This document shows positions 28,694-41,200 of a DNA stretch of 64,000 nucleotides, piece after piece. Below the pieces are notes generated by a model. That model saw nothing but the letters and a program-made list of their open reading frames with translations, did not search any database and was not told where the DNA came from. How positions within the stretch are numbered: position 1 is the first letter of the stretch; each line of letters opens with the position of its first letter. Source of the stretch: Acanthochromis polyacanthus (Eukaryota > Chordata > Actinopteri > Pomacentridae); the NCBI RefSeq assembly GCF_021347895.1, contig NC_067118.1, positions 36,941,755-37,005,754 on the forward strand, written 5' to 3'. The translations under genes were made by a program, and so were the position numbers.

Positions 28694-31600
28694 CAAATAA
28701 TGTATTATATTGACATTTTGAATTAGAATTGAGTTGGAAAGAATTGCAAGGCTCTCGTAAGTTCTTAATTTTTTCAAATGTACATAGTCATAGTGTAGAA
28801 TAGATTAAAGATTTAAGAGTTTTTATTTGTCCTATACCCTACAGTATGTGCTGTGAAATGCTGAGTTACTGTTCTCAAGACTATGCAATAACAGTAAGAC
28901 ATTATGAACAGAACTAATCTCTAAAAACTATACAAATGAAGAGTTCATTTGCAAAAACAGATAACTCCGTTTTGATAAATTTTCAGAAAACTTCTTTTTT
29001 TAATGTTTACTTGCTTACACTGAATTGAGTGGATTTGACTCAGTAGAAAAATACATGACAAAATAGAGAAAAATAAATTATTAGTGTTATAATTACTATT
29101 ATCTCAATTAAACAATAAAAAATGAGTTTTCTGAAAATGGAGTTACCTGTTTTTGCAAATTAACTCTTCAAATATAAATAATAAGGAGGTTGAGACACAT
29201 TTTGTAGTAGATTTATGTTATTATTATTATTTCTTTGCACATTTCAATCTTTATATGGGAAACTACAGGAGAAATTCCAGTTTTTTAAATTTTTTTCTTA
29301 AAAGATTAAAGAAAAAAACACAGATTTATTAATAAAAAGTTTTTCTTTTCCCATTGTCTTCCCCTAAACAGGCATGGCCTTTGCTTTACTCACGGCCGTG
29401 GCTCCAATTTTTGGCCTTTACACCTCCTTCTTCCCCGTTGTCCTTTACATGTTTTTTGGCACAGGTCGCCATGTGTCCACAGGTAAGACTGGAGTCAACT
29501 TAGCATGTCTTTTATATCATCTAGTGGAGCAAACATCATTTTCAGCATCTACTGTGAGCGGTTGTAGCTTGTGCAATCATCTTGAAATCAGCCTTGAATT
29601 TTAAGTCAGTTGTCAGTTATCATGTGTTCCACTGCTGCTGAGATAAGTGTCTTTATTTTTTTAGGTACATTTGCTGTAGTGAGTCTGATGACTGGGTCTG
29701 TGGTGGAGCAGCTGGTTCCCACTCCTCTGGACATGAACTCAAGTTCAACAGAAGCCGCTGACTTCGAGGCCCAGAGAATTGGGGTGGCCTCGGCTGTAGC
29801 ACTTCTCTCAGGAATTATTATGGTGAGACAGATGCGCAGAATTTCAGAAAATCACAATGTAAAATAATACTGCATGTGGGGCAGCAGATTTCTCAGTGCA
29901 TAATTTCTTGATTTCCTGACACTCACAATGTTAATTATATGTGTGTCCAGCTCTGCATGTTTGGTCTTCAGCTGGGCTTCCTCTCCACCTATCTGTCAGA
30001 GCCGATTGTTAAGGCTTTCACCAGCGCTGCTGCCTTCCATGTCACTGTCTCACAGCTGCAAAGCATGCTGGGCCTGCGACTCCCTCGCCACACCGGGACC
30101 TTCTCCCTCTTCAAGGTTAGCAGAGCTTCATGATGAGATTCGATTTCACTTCCAACATGTATCTTAAATCTGACAACATACAAGGTTTCATATAAATGAC
30201 AAAAACGCAACATTTCAAAAGTAGAGCAGGTGCACCAATTTATTCCCTTTCTTCAGTGATTAATCCACACAGGAACAACACAGGAACTAAAACACTGATT
30301 TAGACATTTCCACAGCTTGATGCTTTGTCTCGAAATGTTATTATCTGAGCAAATAACCTTTAGATTTCTAATTGATTTGTGTGTTCAGACTTTAGCGTCA
30401 GTGATGGAGAACCTGCCTCATACCAACACGGCAGAGCTGCTCATCTCTTTGGTGTGTTTGGCCCTCCTGGTCCCAGTCAAGGAGCTCAACATGCGTTACC
30501 GGCACCGTTTGCGTACACCTATCCCAGTGGAGATCCTCACGGTCAGTCACCTGGCTTTATGGATGCAAACAGTGAACGCCAGCAGTGGAATTACACAAGT
30601 TACAAATTCTGGTTTTCTGCTTGCCTCCTCAGGTGATTATTGCTACAGCCGTGGCCTATGCCTTCTCACTGGACTCTACTTACAGCATTGAAATAGTTGG
30701 TCACATCCCTGCTGGGTAAACCTTTAAATCTGGATTTAAAAACACAGATGAGTTCAGTAGGTACAAGCAACATGACTCATTTTTTGCAATTTTTTATGTT
30801 CTCAGATTCCCAAAGCCGCAAATGCCTGCCTTTCACACTTTCCCAGACATCGCTGGAGACACAATAGCCATAACATTTGTTGGTTATGCCGTGTCTGTCT
30901 CGCTGGCAATGATTTACGCTGATAAACATGGATATTCTATACATCCCAACCAGGTAAAATCCAGGAACGTCACAGCTGCTCACTGAAATGTCCAGTTACA
31001 TCTTTACCAGTCTGTTAACTTTTTGTATCATATCTGTGTTTGTTTTCAGGAGCTGCTGGCTCATGGGATCTCCAACACAGTGTCCTCTTTCTTTACCTGC
31101 TTCCCCAGTTCAGCCACTCTGGCCACCACTAATATACTTGAGAGTGCTGGAGGATACACACAGGTAAAGTGTGTCTCTTCATCTTCACTCATTGCAAGTG
31201 AAGATAGCCTCTTTGCATTAAAGGAAAAATGTAAACAGAGGCATCACACCAGGGAACACAATACAAATACTTAGATACTGAAGCCTGCTTTTGCTCTGGA
31301 CAACCAAATTTAAGCCATTTATTTTTAAAATTTACAAAACATACACATAGAAATGCAAAATGCTGATTGTACATCTATCGTAAATCATTGCTGAGTTGTG
31401 TATGTGATTGTATTTGTGTGTCTGTTTCTGCAGCTCTCTGGCTTGTTCACCAGCCTGGTCGTCCTGGTTGTCCTGCTGCTGATCGGACCACTGTTCTACT
31501 TCTTACCCAAGGTGTGGACATATGTATGTGTCTGTACAAGTTAAAGAGAAAGACAGAGGGCAAATTCACTCACCTCATCCGTTGTCTCTCTCCTCAGGCA

Positions 31601-33747
31601 GTCCTGGCATGCATCAATGTTACCAGCCTGAGGCAGATGTTCTTGCAGTTCCGAGACTTACCTGAACTGTGGCGAATCAGCAAGATTGACTTTGTAAGGT
31701 CATTTTAGTAGCAACATGAGATAGAAGAATGAGGCCGCCATTCAAGAATAGACATGAGAAAATGGACAAAAGAGAGTTAATTGACTCTTAACTGCAGTTT
31801 AGGTTACATTTTGCACGACAAATTAATGATGCAGGTATCTGTAAACAGTAACTGTGGTGTAATAGTTGCAAGGTTGTTGAAATAAACACTCTTTTAGCCT
31901 AAATTTATCAATCAAGTCATGGAATCATGACCTAGTGAAACACAGAGAATTCATCAGATAAATGGCCTTGATCTTTGCACTTTTAGACTGAACGCTTGGC
32001 AAGAACTAATCATATTTTACACCGACATGCTTCCATTGTTTAGCGTTTTATTTTGAAATAGCAATATTCTGTTGTGTTTGTATTTTTGTGTAGATGGTTT
32101 GGGTTGTCACCTGGCTGTCTGTAGTTGTGCTTAATGTGGACCTTGGTCTCGCTATCGGGGTGGTTTTCTCCATGATGACCGTCATATGCCGCACACAAAG
32201 GTACATTTTCCTCTTTGTCTGCATAAATACTGTTGCAATCCAGCAAGAGCAACAAAGTTTCAGTTACAAGAAATAAAATGCACATTTGGGAGGTTAAACA
32301 TCAACTCCCAGATGTGCATAAACATCACACTCACAAGCAGTAAAAATTACCCTGAATAATTTGCTGTAGACTATGAAGCCCCAAGAACAGTGTGAATTGT
32401 CTCATCAGGACATTTAGAGTTTTCTTTTGACACAACACAGCTAGATCATTTATCATAATGTGTGATATTATTCTAAAATTGATGATTCAACAGGGCCAGT
32501 TGTTCAGTGCTTGGTCGGGCCAGCAACACAGAAATTTACAGACCTCTGGAGAACCACAGCAAGGTGAGCAAAGTTTCAGGCTATTGTTCTTTACAAAAAG
32601 TCACTTGCAATACATTTGAGCCTCATAGAATATTAATTTTCTTATTCCAGCAACAATTAACAATTACAGTATCAGAGATGATGCAGCAGGAGCGTTTTAC
32701 CACAAAAATGAGACTATTCTGTTTGACTTTCAGTGCTACGAAGTGCCTGGAGTGAAGATCCTGACTTACAACGGGCCTATTTACTACGGCAACCGTAGTT
32801 TCTTCAGGGAGGAAATGAGCAGGCTGTTGGGCCTGACGCCAGAGAAGATCCGCAGCCGGGAGAAGGCCAGGAAAGCCCTGGAGAAACGGGAGAGAGAGGC
32901 CACCGTCAACACTGTGGTAGGTAGAGAATTTAGAGCAAAACATGGTTTGTAAAATCATATTTAATTCACGGGTCTTCTTGTCCTCCTCTCGTGCTGTTTT
33001 GTAGGAAAGAGGCATTGCAAACACATCATTTTCCTCAGAAAATGAGTTCTTTAAATCAGGTAAGTAATGCCTTTTATAGTGTGAAGGACACTAAATATAA
33101 ATACTGTTCTGTTTACTAAGCATTTTTTGTAGATTTCTTTGTGCTGCAGAGAATTTCAATTGCTTGTTTTCTGCAGGAACATCTGAGAGTGACGTCCAGG
33201 TCGTGTTAATCGATTGCAGCAGTGTGATATTTGTTGATGTTGCTGGGGCAAGACTCTTTACGCAGGTTAGTCAGCAACAGTAAGAGGTGATGTACACGTC
33301 ACAGTTCTGGGTTTTCTCCCCACTGTGTCAAAATTATTGATTATTCTGTGCTTTTTGCAGATGTGTACCGAGTGCCAGAAGGTTGGAGTTCATGTATATT
33401 TGGCAAACTGCAATGGTAGGACCTTTTCTAATGTTTTTTTTCTGTCCTATTCTATGTATTTTATGATGCTACTACTGATTTCTCTCCCCTCAGAAAGTGT
33501 CCTAAAGATCCTAACGTCCAGTGGTTTAATGAACTACATGAACCCACAGCATATCTTCGTCACGGTTCATGATGCTGTGATGTATATTCAGCAGCAGCAG
33601 GTACAGATCAGAATCTTTTTACAAATGTACAAGAAAGTTTTATTTGTAAATAATTGAATTACTGCAAACAAGAAGTTGATGCTATAATAGTGCTTTCGTA
33701 TGTTGTAGGAAAAACCTCCAGAGAACACCCCAACAGTCTGGGTATGA
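28359..33747 (+). CDS. slc26a10: SLC26 family anion transporter homologue Slc26a10
   Basis: Eighteen coding exons, all with AG/GT borders and matching phases: 28359-28623, 29372-29482, 29665-29822, 29951-30115, 30389-30541, 30633-30715, 30806-30953, 31050-31163, 31434-31511, 31598-31693, 32094-32200, 32494-32563, 32734-32916, 33005-33059, 33177-33265, 33361-33415, 33494-33600, 33709-33747. They give 691 aa, a usual length for SLC26. Exons 1-11 encode the multipass transport domain ([30 protein letters not shown] helices; VPVKELN). From about residue 517 to the end is a STAS domain ([15 protein letters not shown], about residues 595-620). The exon 2-10 sequence follows what I remember of human SLC26A10 more closely than SLC26A3-A6. 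At the TM10 anion site the usual Ser-Arg is Ala386-Thr387. Expected at the plasma membrane; the substrate is unknown. The start at 28359 was chosen for its Kozak context (A at -3) and the TATA distance. Confidence 0.92.
28660..28691. repeat. (AAT)n microsatellite in slc26a10 intron 1
   Basis: About ten AAT units directly after the first donor site of slc26a10. Confidence 0.95.
28937..29170. mobile_element. Small inverted-repeat element (MITE-like) in slc26a10 intron 1
   Basis: The left arm (28937-28992) and the right arm (about 29120-29170) are near-perfect inverted repeats of about 50 bases, including TGAAGAGTT, TTTGCAAAAACAG and TCAGAAAACT in order. The centre (about 130 bases) is AT-rich and non-coding. 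A 234-bp unit with long terminal inverted repeats and no coding capacity fits a MITE. No clear target duplication could be fixed, so the superfamily is open. Confidence 0.6.
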
Positions 33748-34435
33748 GCCAGGAGGACAGTGATGAGTCATGCTCGCCTCAACCAAGTATCTGGGACTAA
33801 AATGTCAGAGTGCACAAAGACTTCGGCTTTATTAGCCGAGGCTCTCAGCTGTATAGGAGCGCTCCACTAATCGGTCCAGATTGTACTGTAAACCAGTGTT
33901 TCAAAGAAGCAGTAGCCCGTTGTAGCACTAAGTCATGGATTACTTTTACATTACAGTGTTACCAGATCTTTCGCAGACATTGGACTGGCTCCTGGCAAAT
34001 CAGAATCAGATAAATTAAGCAGAAGGAGTCACAGCACGACACATAAATCTCCTCATACAGTATGTTTAGAAAAGTCTGAAAAACAACAATATAATAATTA
34101 CTTGTGTCTATTACGCTGTTTGTGACGAATATGACATGTTTTTGTTTAACAGCTGTTCTGTTTTTTATTGTCATGTATGATGTATTTTGGCATTGTAATA
34201 TTTATTTAGTTTCTGTTTGGTGTTTGCAATACAAACAAATATTGAAGTGCACTGCGTAGTTTGTTAAAGTACTTTATATATTTATGTCTTTTGAATATCT
34301 GTGCTTGAATATGCAACCGTGTACAGTAAATGCCATCCCACACCGACTTTAAATAATCTGTTTTCTAATTCCAGAGAGACTGAACAAAAGATTTTATAAA
34401 TGACTTTTATACACTCATTCAGTGGCAGTTTTGAC

Positions 34436-34441
34436 AATAAA
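34436..34441 (+). other. slc26a10: Polyadenylation signal candidate for slc26a10
   Basis: AATAAA about 690 bases after the slc26a10 stop codon, followed by a GT/T-rich stretch (GTGGATTATGTTTTTT). It is the first canonical hexamer in good context, so the 3' UTR is probably about 0.7 kb. Confidence 0.45.
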
Positions 34442-34559
34442 TTTATCTCCAAATTATGTGGATTATGTTTTTTCCCTCATTGAATCAGAACTACAACTAA
34501 TAAATACTATTAGACAATGTTGTATGTTTCTGCATCAATGTTTGGGTTATCATAGTTAT

Positions 34560-37500
34560 TAAGTATGAATACGTTTTGGGGGGGGTGACCACCATGTGGA
34601 ATGTGAAGCATGCCGCAGATTTTGAAGAGGGAAGAAGAGCCGTCTTTGTATCGGCTCATATACTGTAGATCTGGGTGTCTGCACAGAGAAATGATTAAAA
34701 ATGAAAAACTACTCTCACACGACAACAATGCCAAAGGAATTTTTGTCAGCGCCAAAAAGTAAAACTGGGTGAGAGGGATCACAGGTCATCAGTCCTGCAG
34801 CTTGTGTGTTTTTTCAACACCAGGCTGGAAATACATTAATTTGATTCTTCCGATCCTGTGTGTCTTTCTACTTTCTAAGAAAAAAGTGGTACATTACAAA
34901 ACAAGTCTGACAAAAACCTTGTGTTCCGAGATGTTAGCCGTTGTGGTAGTTGAATGTAATGCCTCACCTCGCTGCCCTGCTGCCCTCTGCTGTCCACCAG
35001 CTGGAATCTTTCCTGCCGCTGCTCCTCATCACAATGCTGTTACCTTGACCTGATAAAACTACATGTAGTGCGAGTTCAAAACCAGGACAAAAAAGGGAAA
35101 ATAACCTAATTATTTCCTTGCTTGATGTTGGATAGCCAAGTTATTAATTTTTTCCTTTGCATATTTCAAAGAGGCCTCTAGACACTGTACCCTTTGGGCT
35201 TTCCCTTTAAAGCTCAAGGAGTGTTTCACTAATTGGCAGGAAGTAGTCCACTTCAATTAGAACATGGTACACAAGGTCTGGCCAAATGTTTACGAAGCCA
35301 GATTCTACCGCCAGGCCTACTAACATGTGCACATATACAGACATACGTTTAGACAGCAACCCTACAAGTTCCTCCAGGAAGGTCAGCAATTTAATGATAA
35401 AGGTCTTAAAGGTAATACTACAAAAATGAGAAAATTGAGCATGTGTACAGCTTGTACTCCCAGTTATGATACTTAATAAAGAAAATGAAGTAATTCTCTT
35501 TTGTCTTCTCAGTAACTGTCTGTACTTATGATTTATTTCCATAAATGACAGTGGATCATAGTAGAATGATACTTGCAAAAGTACAAAGCACAAAGTAATT
35601 CCATATTCCTGTTATTATTTATTACTTGATTGTACGAACACAGCAAGAATGAAAATGTAGTGAAAAATACATTTGTATTTGACAATCCAGAGGACCTCCC
35701 AGCCTGTGTGCCATCTGTCTGATCTTTTATCTCCATCTTGTGGTGAACAGATGGAATGACAGCCTGTTTGTTGTTTCCATATTCTGAATGAAGGATCACA
35801 CGATTCTCCAAAGAGTCAGCAATCTCCATAGTAACAAAAATTTGTACAAGCAGCCTGTTACCCTTATTATTCACAGAATTTCCCTCTGGGGATTAATAAA
35901 GTCTGTAAGTCTAAGTCAAAGGATTTGTGGTTGAAACCAAAAAGAAATAGAATTTATACCCAGAGGAGATACTCTGATTTATAAAAGTACACTTTCAACA
36001 GTATAAAGATATTTTATTACTGACTCGGATTTATTATACATGATGTTAGATTTTTAAGGCAACAGTGAGCAAACAGGATTTAGAAGTTTGAGGTGGAGCC
36101 ATGGTATGCTGTCTAAAGGTTTTCCAGGCTGGACATCATCCAACGGATCACAAGACAAGTCCTGAGGATTGTGACAATAATCATAATAACAGAGGAGTAA
36201 AGAACAAAAACAAAGTTCTGTGACAAATCTGCTGTTCTTATTTGGATCAATCACTATTTGTTTTAATTATTTATGAAATATTTGGTAATTTAAATAATTT
36301 TAGGCCTCAGTTATTCTACTGAACATGCCTAGCAGCTGCTCTTTTTTGATTCTAAGGTAATAATAGTTAAAATAGATAGACTCAAGTAAAGTACTAGTAC
36401 CTCATTATTTTACTTTATCGGACTTAGTTATGTTTTATCACTTTTATAACGGTAACTCTCATTTTCCAATCCCAACTGGAGAAACTCTTACAAATCTTAT
36501 TTTCCACATCACTTCTGACATAAATATATTTACAAAACCTTTACAAAACAGCTTCAGTTACTTCAGCTTTTGGCCCTCAGCCGTTTTATGTGGTTGTCCC
36601 TATATTTAACAAACCCCTTGTCACCAAGCTGGGGACTTAACCCAGACAACCAAACAAAAGCAGTTAGCATTCATATCAAAGCTCTGAGATGCTACCAGCT
36701 GATGGTTATTCTTAGTGAGGGAATGACTCTTCAGCATATTCAAGGCAATGAGTAACTTGTCATCATATTAACAAGAGGATGAACTTTCACTGCCACAGAT
36801 TCACACACAGGTGATTCTGTCCTTCACAGACACACAGCGAAACAAAGAAGAGCCAAGGAAGGAAATTACTTTTTTTTAACACCAAACATCTTTACTTGGC
36901 AGTAAAAATCAAGTCAAACAAAAGAACTTCGTTTGCTGGAACACAGTCAGATGTTAAAGAAAACCTTTCCATAGAAAAATATCTGATGTAACCACTATCC
37001 TTAATGATGATTCATTCTACTAACATGTGGCAGGGAAACATCTCAGTGCAATGAAGGAATTATTATTGTTATTATTATTATTATCATTATTATTATCATC
37101 AACTCACTGGCACAACAAGTGTCATTTGTGAAAAAAGCCAACATCTTGTTTTTGAAATAGCAAAAAATACAACATCATCTGTCATCAAACACATCGGCTC
37201 CTAAATGACTGGAATGAACATCAGCTAAAAACAATATACAATTCAACAAAAGTCCCTTTTTTTGCTAACAAATCCAAGTGCAAAAAAGATGTAAAAGGCT
37301 CCTAAGATTTGGAGGAGTGCTTCTTAAAGGAAAGTACACTTCTAGCCATTGTGGCACGATCTCTTTCTTCCAAAAACACTTGTAATATTCTACTGACATT
37401 TTTTTGTGATATTGCTAAAAGAGGGTGACGCAGTGAGGCAGAGGTCAGCAATGCGGCCTCACAGGAAGCAAGTTAGGCTGTTGGTGATTCTAATTAGGCC

Positions 37501-38229
37501 TTAGCTATGAATATAAGTGTGGACGGAGGTCTGTCTGTCCAGTGTGAACCCCGCCTCTCACCCAAAGCCAACTAGGACAGTCACTCACATCAGCGGAGAG
37601 GGAAAGAAGCTTTGAAAGCCTCACTACTGAGACATGACCATAAAACAGGCTGTGGACAAACTGTCACTGAGTCAAAACAAGAAGTGCAACTTTGGCACTC
37701 TCTCTCTAATCCTCTCTCGTATCTACTTGTCTTTCACTCTTTCGGTTGCTTCTGTTTCATGAGTGCCAGTGTTACGAAAGCCTATCATTGGAGTGCCTGA
37801 GCAGCCACATGGCCTTCGCTTTTCATTGGTTCGTTTTGTGTTATTTCTTCAGTTCTCCCACTCACACTCACTCATCCACTCATGCATTGCACCACTGACT
37901 GTACTCGGCATTTCAACATACAATTAGAATTTACTTGCAACTCCAGAGCCTGAAGTTTGGAACATGATCACATAGGAAGTTTTGTAAACCAAACTATTGT
38001 GCCATAAAAAAAACAGACTACAGGATTTTCTGAATAAGTTGAGTACTGAAAAGCTGACTGACAATTTAGCAGCGTCCAACAATGACTGAATTCCCATCAA
38101 ACAGGGCACAAGTTGTAATCATTTATGAAAACATATAATCGTGGACTTCTCCACTTAACGACATTCTTCATTAACCTGAGAGCAAAAATAATTTCACAGT
38201 CTTACATTTGACACGTGGGAGTCCAAGTG
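34560..38229. other. Tail-to-tail intergenic stretch and probable b4galnt1 3' UTR
   Basis: Lies between the 3' ends of slc26a10 (plus) and b4galnt1 (minus). It contains a LINE-like tail at about 35874-35905 (CCTCTGGGGATTAATAAAGT) and a (TTA)n run at about 37062-37098. The part nearest 38229 is likely b4galnt1 3' UTR, but its end is not fixed. No further exon was recognised. Confidence 0.4.
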
Positions 38230-41200
38230 TCACTGACTAGTCATGCATTTAAATCTGTTCTTGAAGTAGAAGACTTCATTTTGCATGTTAGTATTCGCAC
38301 TGGAAGACGAGTAACGGAATTTTTCATAGGCCTTTTGCGACTCTGTTTTACTCCAGGGTAGTTGGATCTTCGATGCGTGGTTTACGATGACGTCACTACA
38401 GGAGCCCACGTGGAGAGAGCCCAGAGCATCGACGAAGAACTCTGCAGAACCAAGAAGACAACTTACTTTAGCGCAAGCCTGGTTTGATTTTCATTCTGAA
38501 GCAGCTCAACAGTGTTACCACAGCTCTGTGTGGGAAAACAAACACTAACCCAGGTGTGCTTGTCGTGACAGGCGCGGGTCGAAGCCAACCTCCCGCACTT
38601 TGTCCGTCCGCCCCAGGAAGAAGTTGATGACGGCGTCAGCTACCACACAGTTGGGAAATCCGTCGATGGTATGATGGAAGCCATTTCTGATATGTATGCA
38701 GTCACCCTCCTCTCCTCCTGCCTCCACTGAAATGGTGTGACGATATGTTGTAGTGTAGCCCGTCACCTCTCTCACTGCACCGCCGACCTGATGTCATTAA
38801 GGTAACAAAAATATACAATGGACACAAAACTTAGAGTGTTAATATACAGTTCTGTGAAAAAGTATTTGCACCCTTACAGATATCTTCTAGTTTTGCATAT
38901 TTGCCACTTAAATGTTTCAGATTATCAAACTAATTCAGACAAAGATAACCAAAGGAAACAAAAAATGCAGTTTTTAAATGTAGACTTCATTTATTAAAGG
39001 CAAAATGCTGTCCAGCCCCACCTTGCCATATGTGAAAAAGCAATTGCCCCCTTAGCTACCAGTCTGCCAAAGCACCAAATCCATTTGGCAGTTGGGTTCA
39101 ATTTCACCAGCCACACCCATGCAAGATCACTGCCAGGTTTGTTGAATCTAAACATCACTAAATAGAACCTGTCTGGTTCTGTGCAGCAGATACAGGGTCT
39201 GAAAAAAAGCAGCACAATATGCCACATTCTAAAGAGATTCAAGAACTGAAGTGAAACAAAGTCACTGACATTTATCAGTCTGGAGCCACAAAGCCATTGC
39301 TAAGACTTTGGGAGTTCAGAGAACCACAGTGAGAGACATTATCCACAAATGGAGGAACCATGGAACTGTTTTAAACCTTCCCAGGAGTGGCCAGCCTACC
39401 AACATTTCTCCAAGAGAACGCTGACATCTCACCCAGGAGGTTAGAAAAGAACCCAGACGAACGTCAAAAGAAGTGCAGACCTCACTGGCCTCAGTTAAAG
39501 TCTGTCTACATGATTCAACAATAAGGAAGACACTGGGCAAAAATGGCATCCATGGGAGAGCTGCAAGGTGAAAACCATTCTTTCCCAGAAAGAACTTAAA
39601 GGCTCATCTGGCATTTGCAAAAAAAATATCCGGATGAGCTCCAAGACTTCTGGGATAACATCCTATGGACTGACATTACATCTGGTATAACGCTAATACT
39701 GCATTCTACAAGAAGAACATGGTACCAACAGGGAAACCTGGTGGGGGTAGTGTGATGGTTTGAGTCTGCTTTGCTTCCACAGAACCTGGATGACTTGTCA
39801 TACCTGATGGAGCCATGAATTCTGCTCTGTATCAGAAAATCCTCCTTTAAAATATCTGCCCATCAGTTCAAGACCTAAAGCTCAAGACAAATGTGTTATG
39901 CAGCATGACAATGACCCCAAGCACACAAGCAAGTCCACCTCTGAGTGGCTCAAGAAGAACAAAAATAAAGTTCTGAAGTATCTGAATCAATTGTGATACT
40001 GTGACAAGACCTAAAAACAGCCACTCATGCTCGAGTGTCCGTGACCCATTCAGAGGCACCTGTGGTTTACTCAGCTACAGTATTTTACTGGTACTGTTTA
40101 CAACCGTTGGTTTGGCAAACAAAGTAGTTTGACTCACTCTCTGTAACCTCAAGGCATCAGAGACATAAAATAGTGCAAAAAAGCCCTGAAACATATAGTT
40201 GCATGGTGCTTGAGAAAAACGGAGACACCTAACAGTAAATTGTGATGAGTGATTAAAAACCGTAAAGCTGCAGCTCTCACTCATACTACAACAACAAAAA
40301 ATATCAGTGAGAGACCTGTCCATTGAAAGTCTTGATTAAAATAGTCCAAATTGTTGACTGATAAAACATATAGCAACATTGTTCACCTTTGGTCTTTCAA
40401 AGTCACATTTGCATGTTATTTGGTTTTCCGTTTCCCCTTAGAGTACAACATTAGTGCTCTTGTTACCATAGCTACCAAGACCTTTCTACGCTATGACAAA
40501 ATCAAGTCATGTCAGTACTCATCATGGAATGCGCTGTAAGGAATCAACAGAAGTGGAGCATGCAGAGTTCACTTGAAGTCAGTGAAGTAAAGCCGATATG
40601 GTGATATGAGGGGAAACTGCTGGGGAGCTTTGCTGCTGATACTATCAGCGCCAGTAATGAGGACATCTGCTTAAGCACAATTAAAGTGTACAGTGACATC
40701 TGATTTTCTTGTGTTTATATGACTGTCAGAGCTGATCTTGGTTCTGTTAATTCATTTGGATACATGCACCCTCCTTGGCCTCATTTCAATGCCAAGGATG
40801 AAGTAGAGAGGAGGGAACTGAATACTTCCATTAGATGAGACTGGGACATCCACCCTGCAAGGAGCGCTATCACAGGTCATTCATTCCATCTGTTGTAAGA
40901 CTGCACAACATCAGCATCACTGGCTGATGTTAGCATAAACCGGACGATATAATATCATCTTAAACCATGGTAAAATCTGCACAACAATTCCTTGCACTGC
41001 TGGCATTTTCTGCACTTTTAAAGTTGCATTTATTCCACAAGCCACTTTATGCTGGTGTCACTTCTAGTGTAGTAATACTGTATTTAATCATTTTTCATTT
41101 TCATTCTTGTATATATTGTGTATATTATTGCTATTATAATGATTATATTTACTGTACATATGGTTAGTGCTGCTCTGAAAGACTTTTTGCTGCTGTAATA

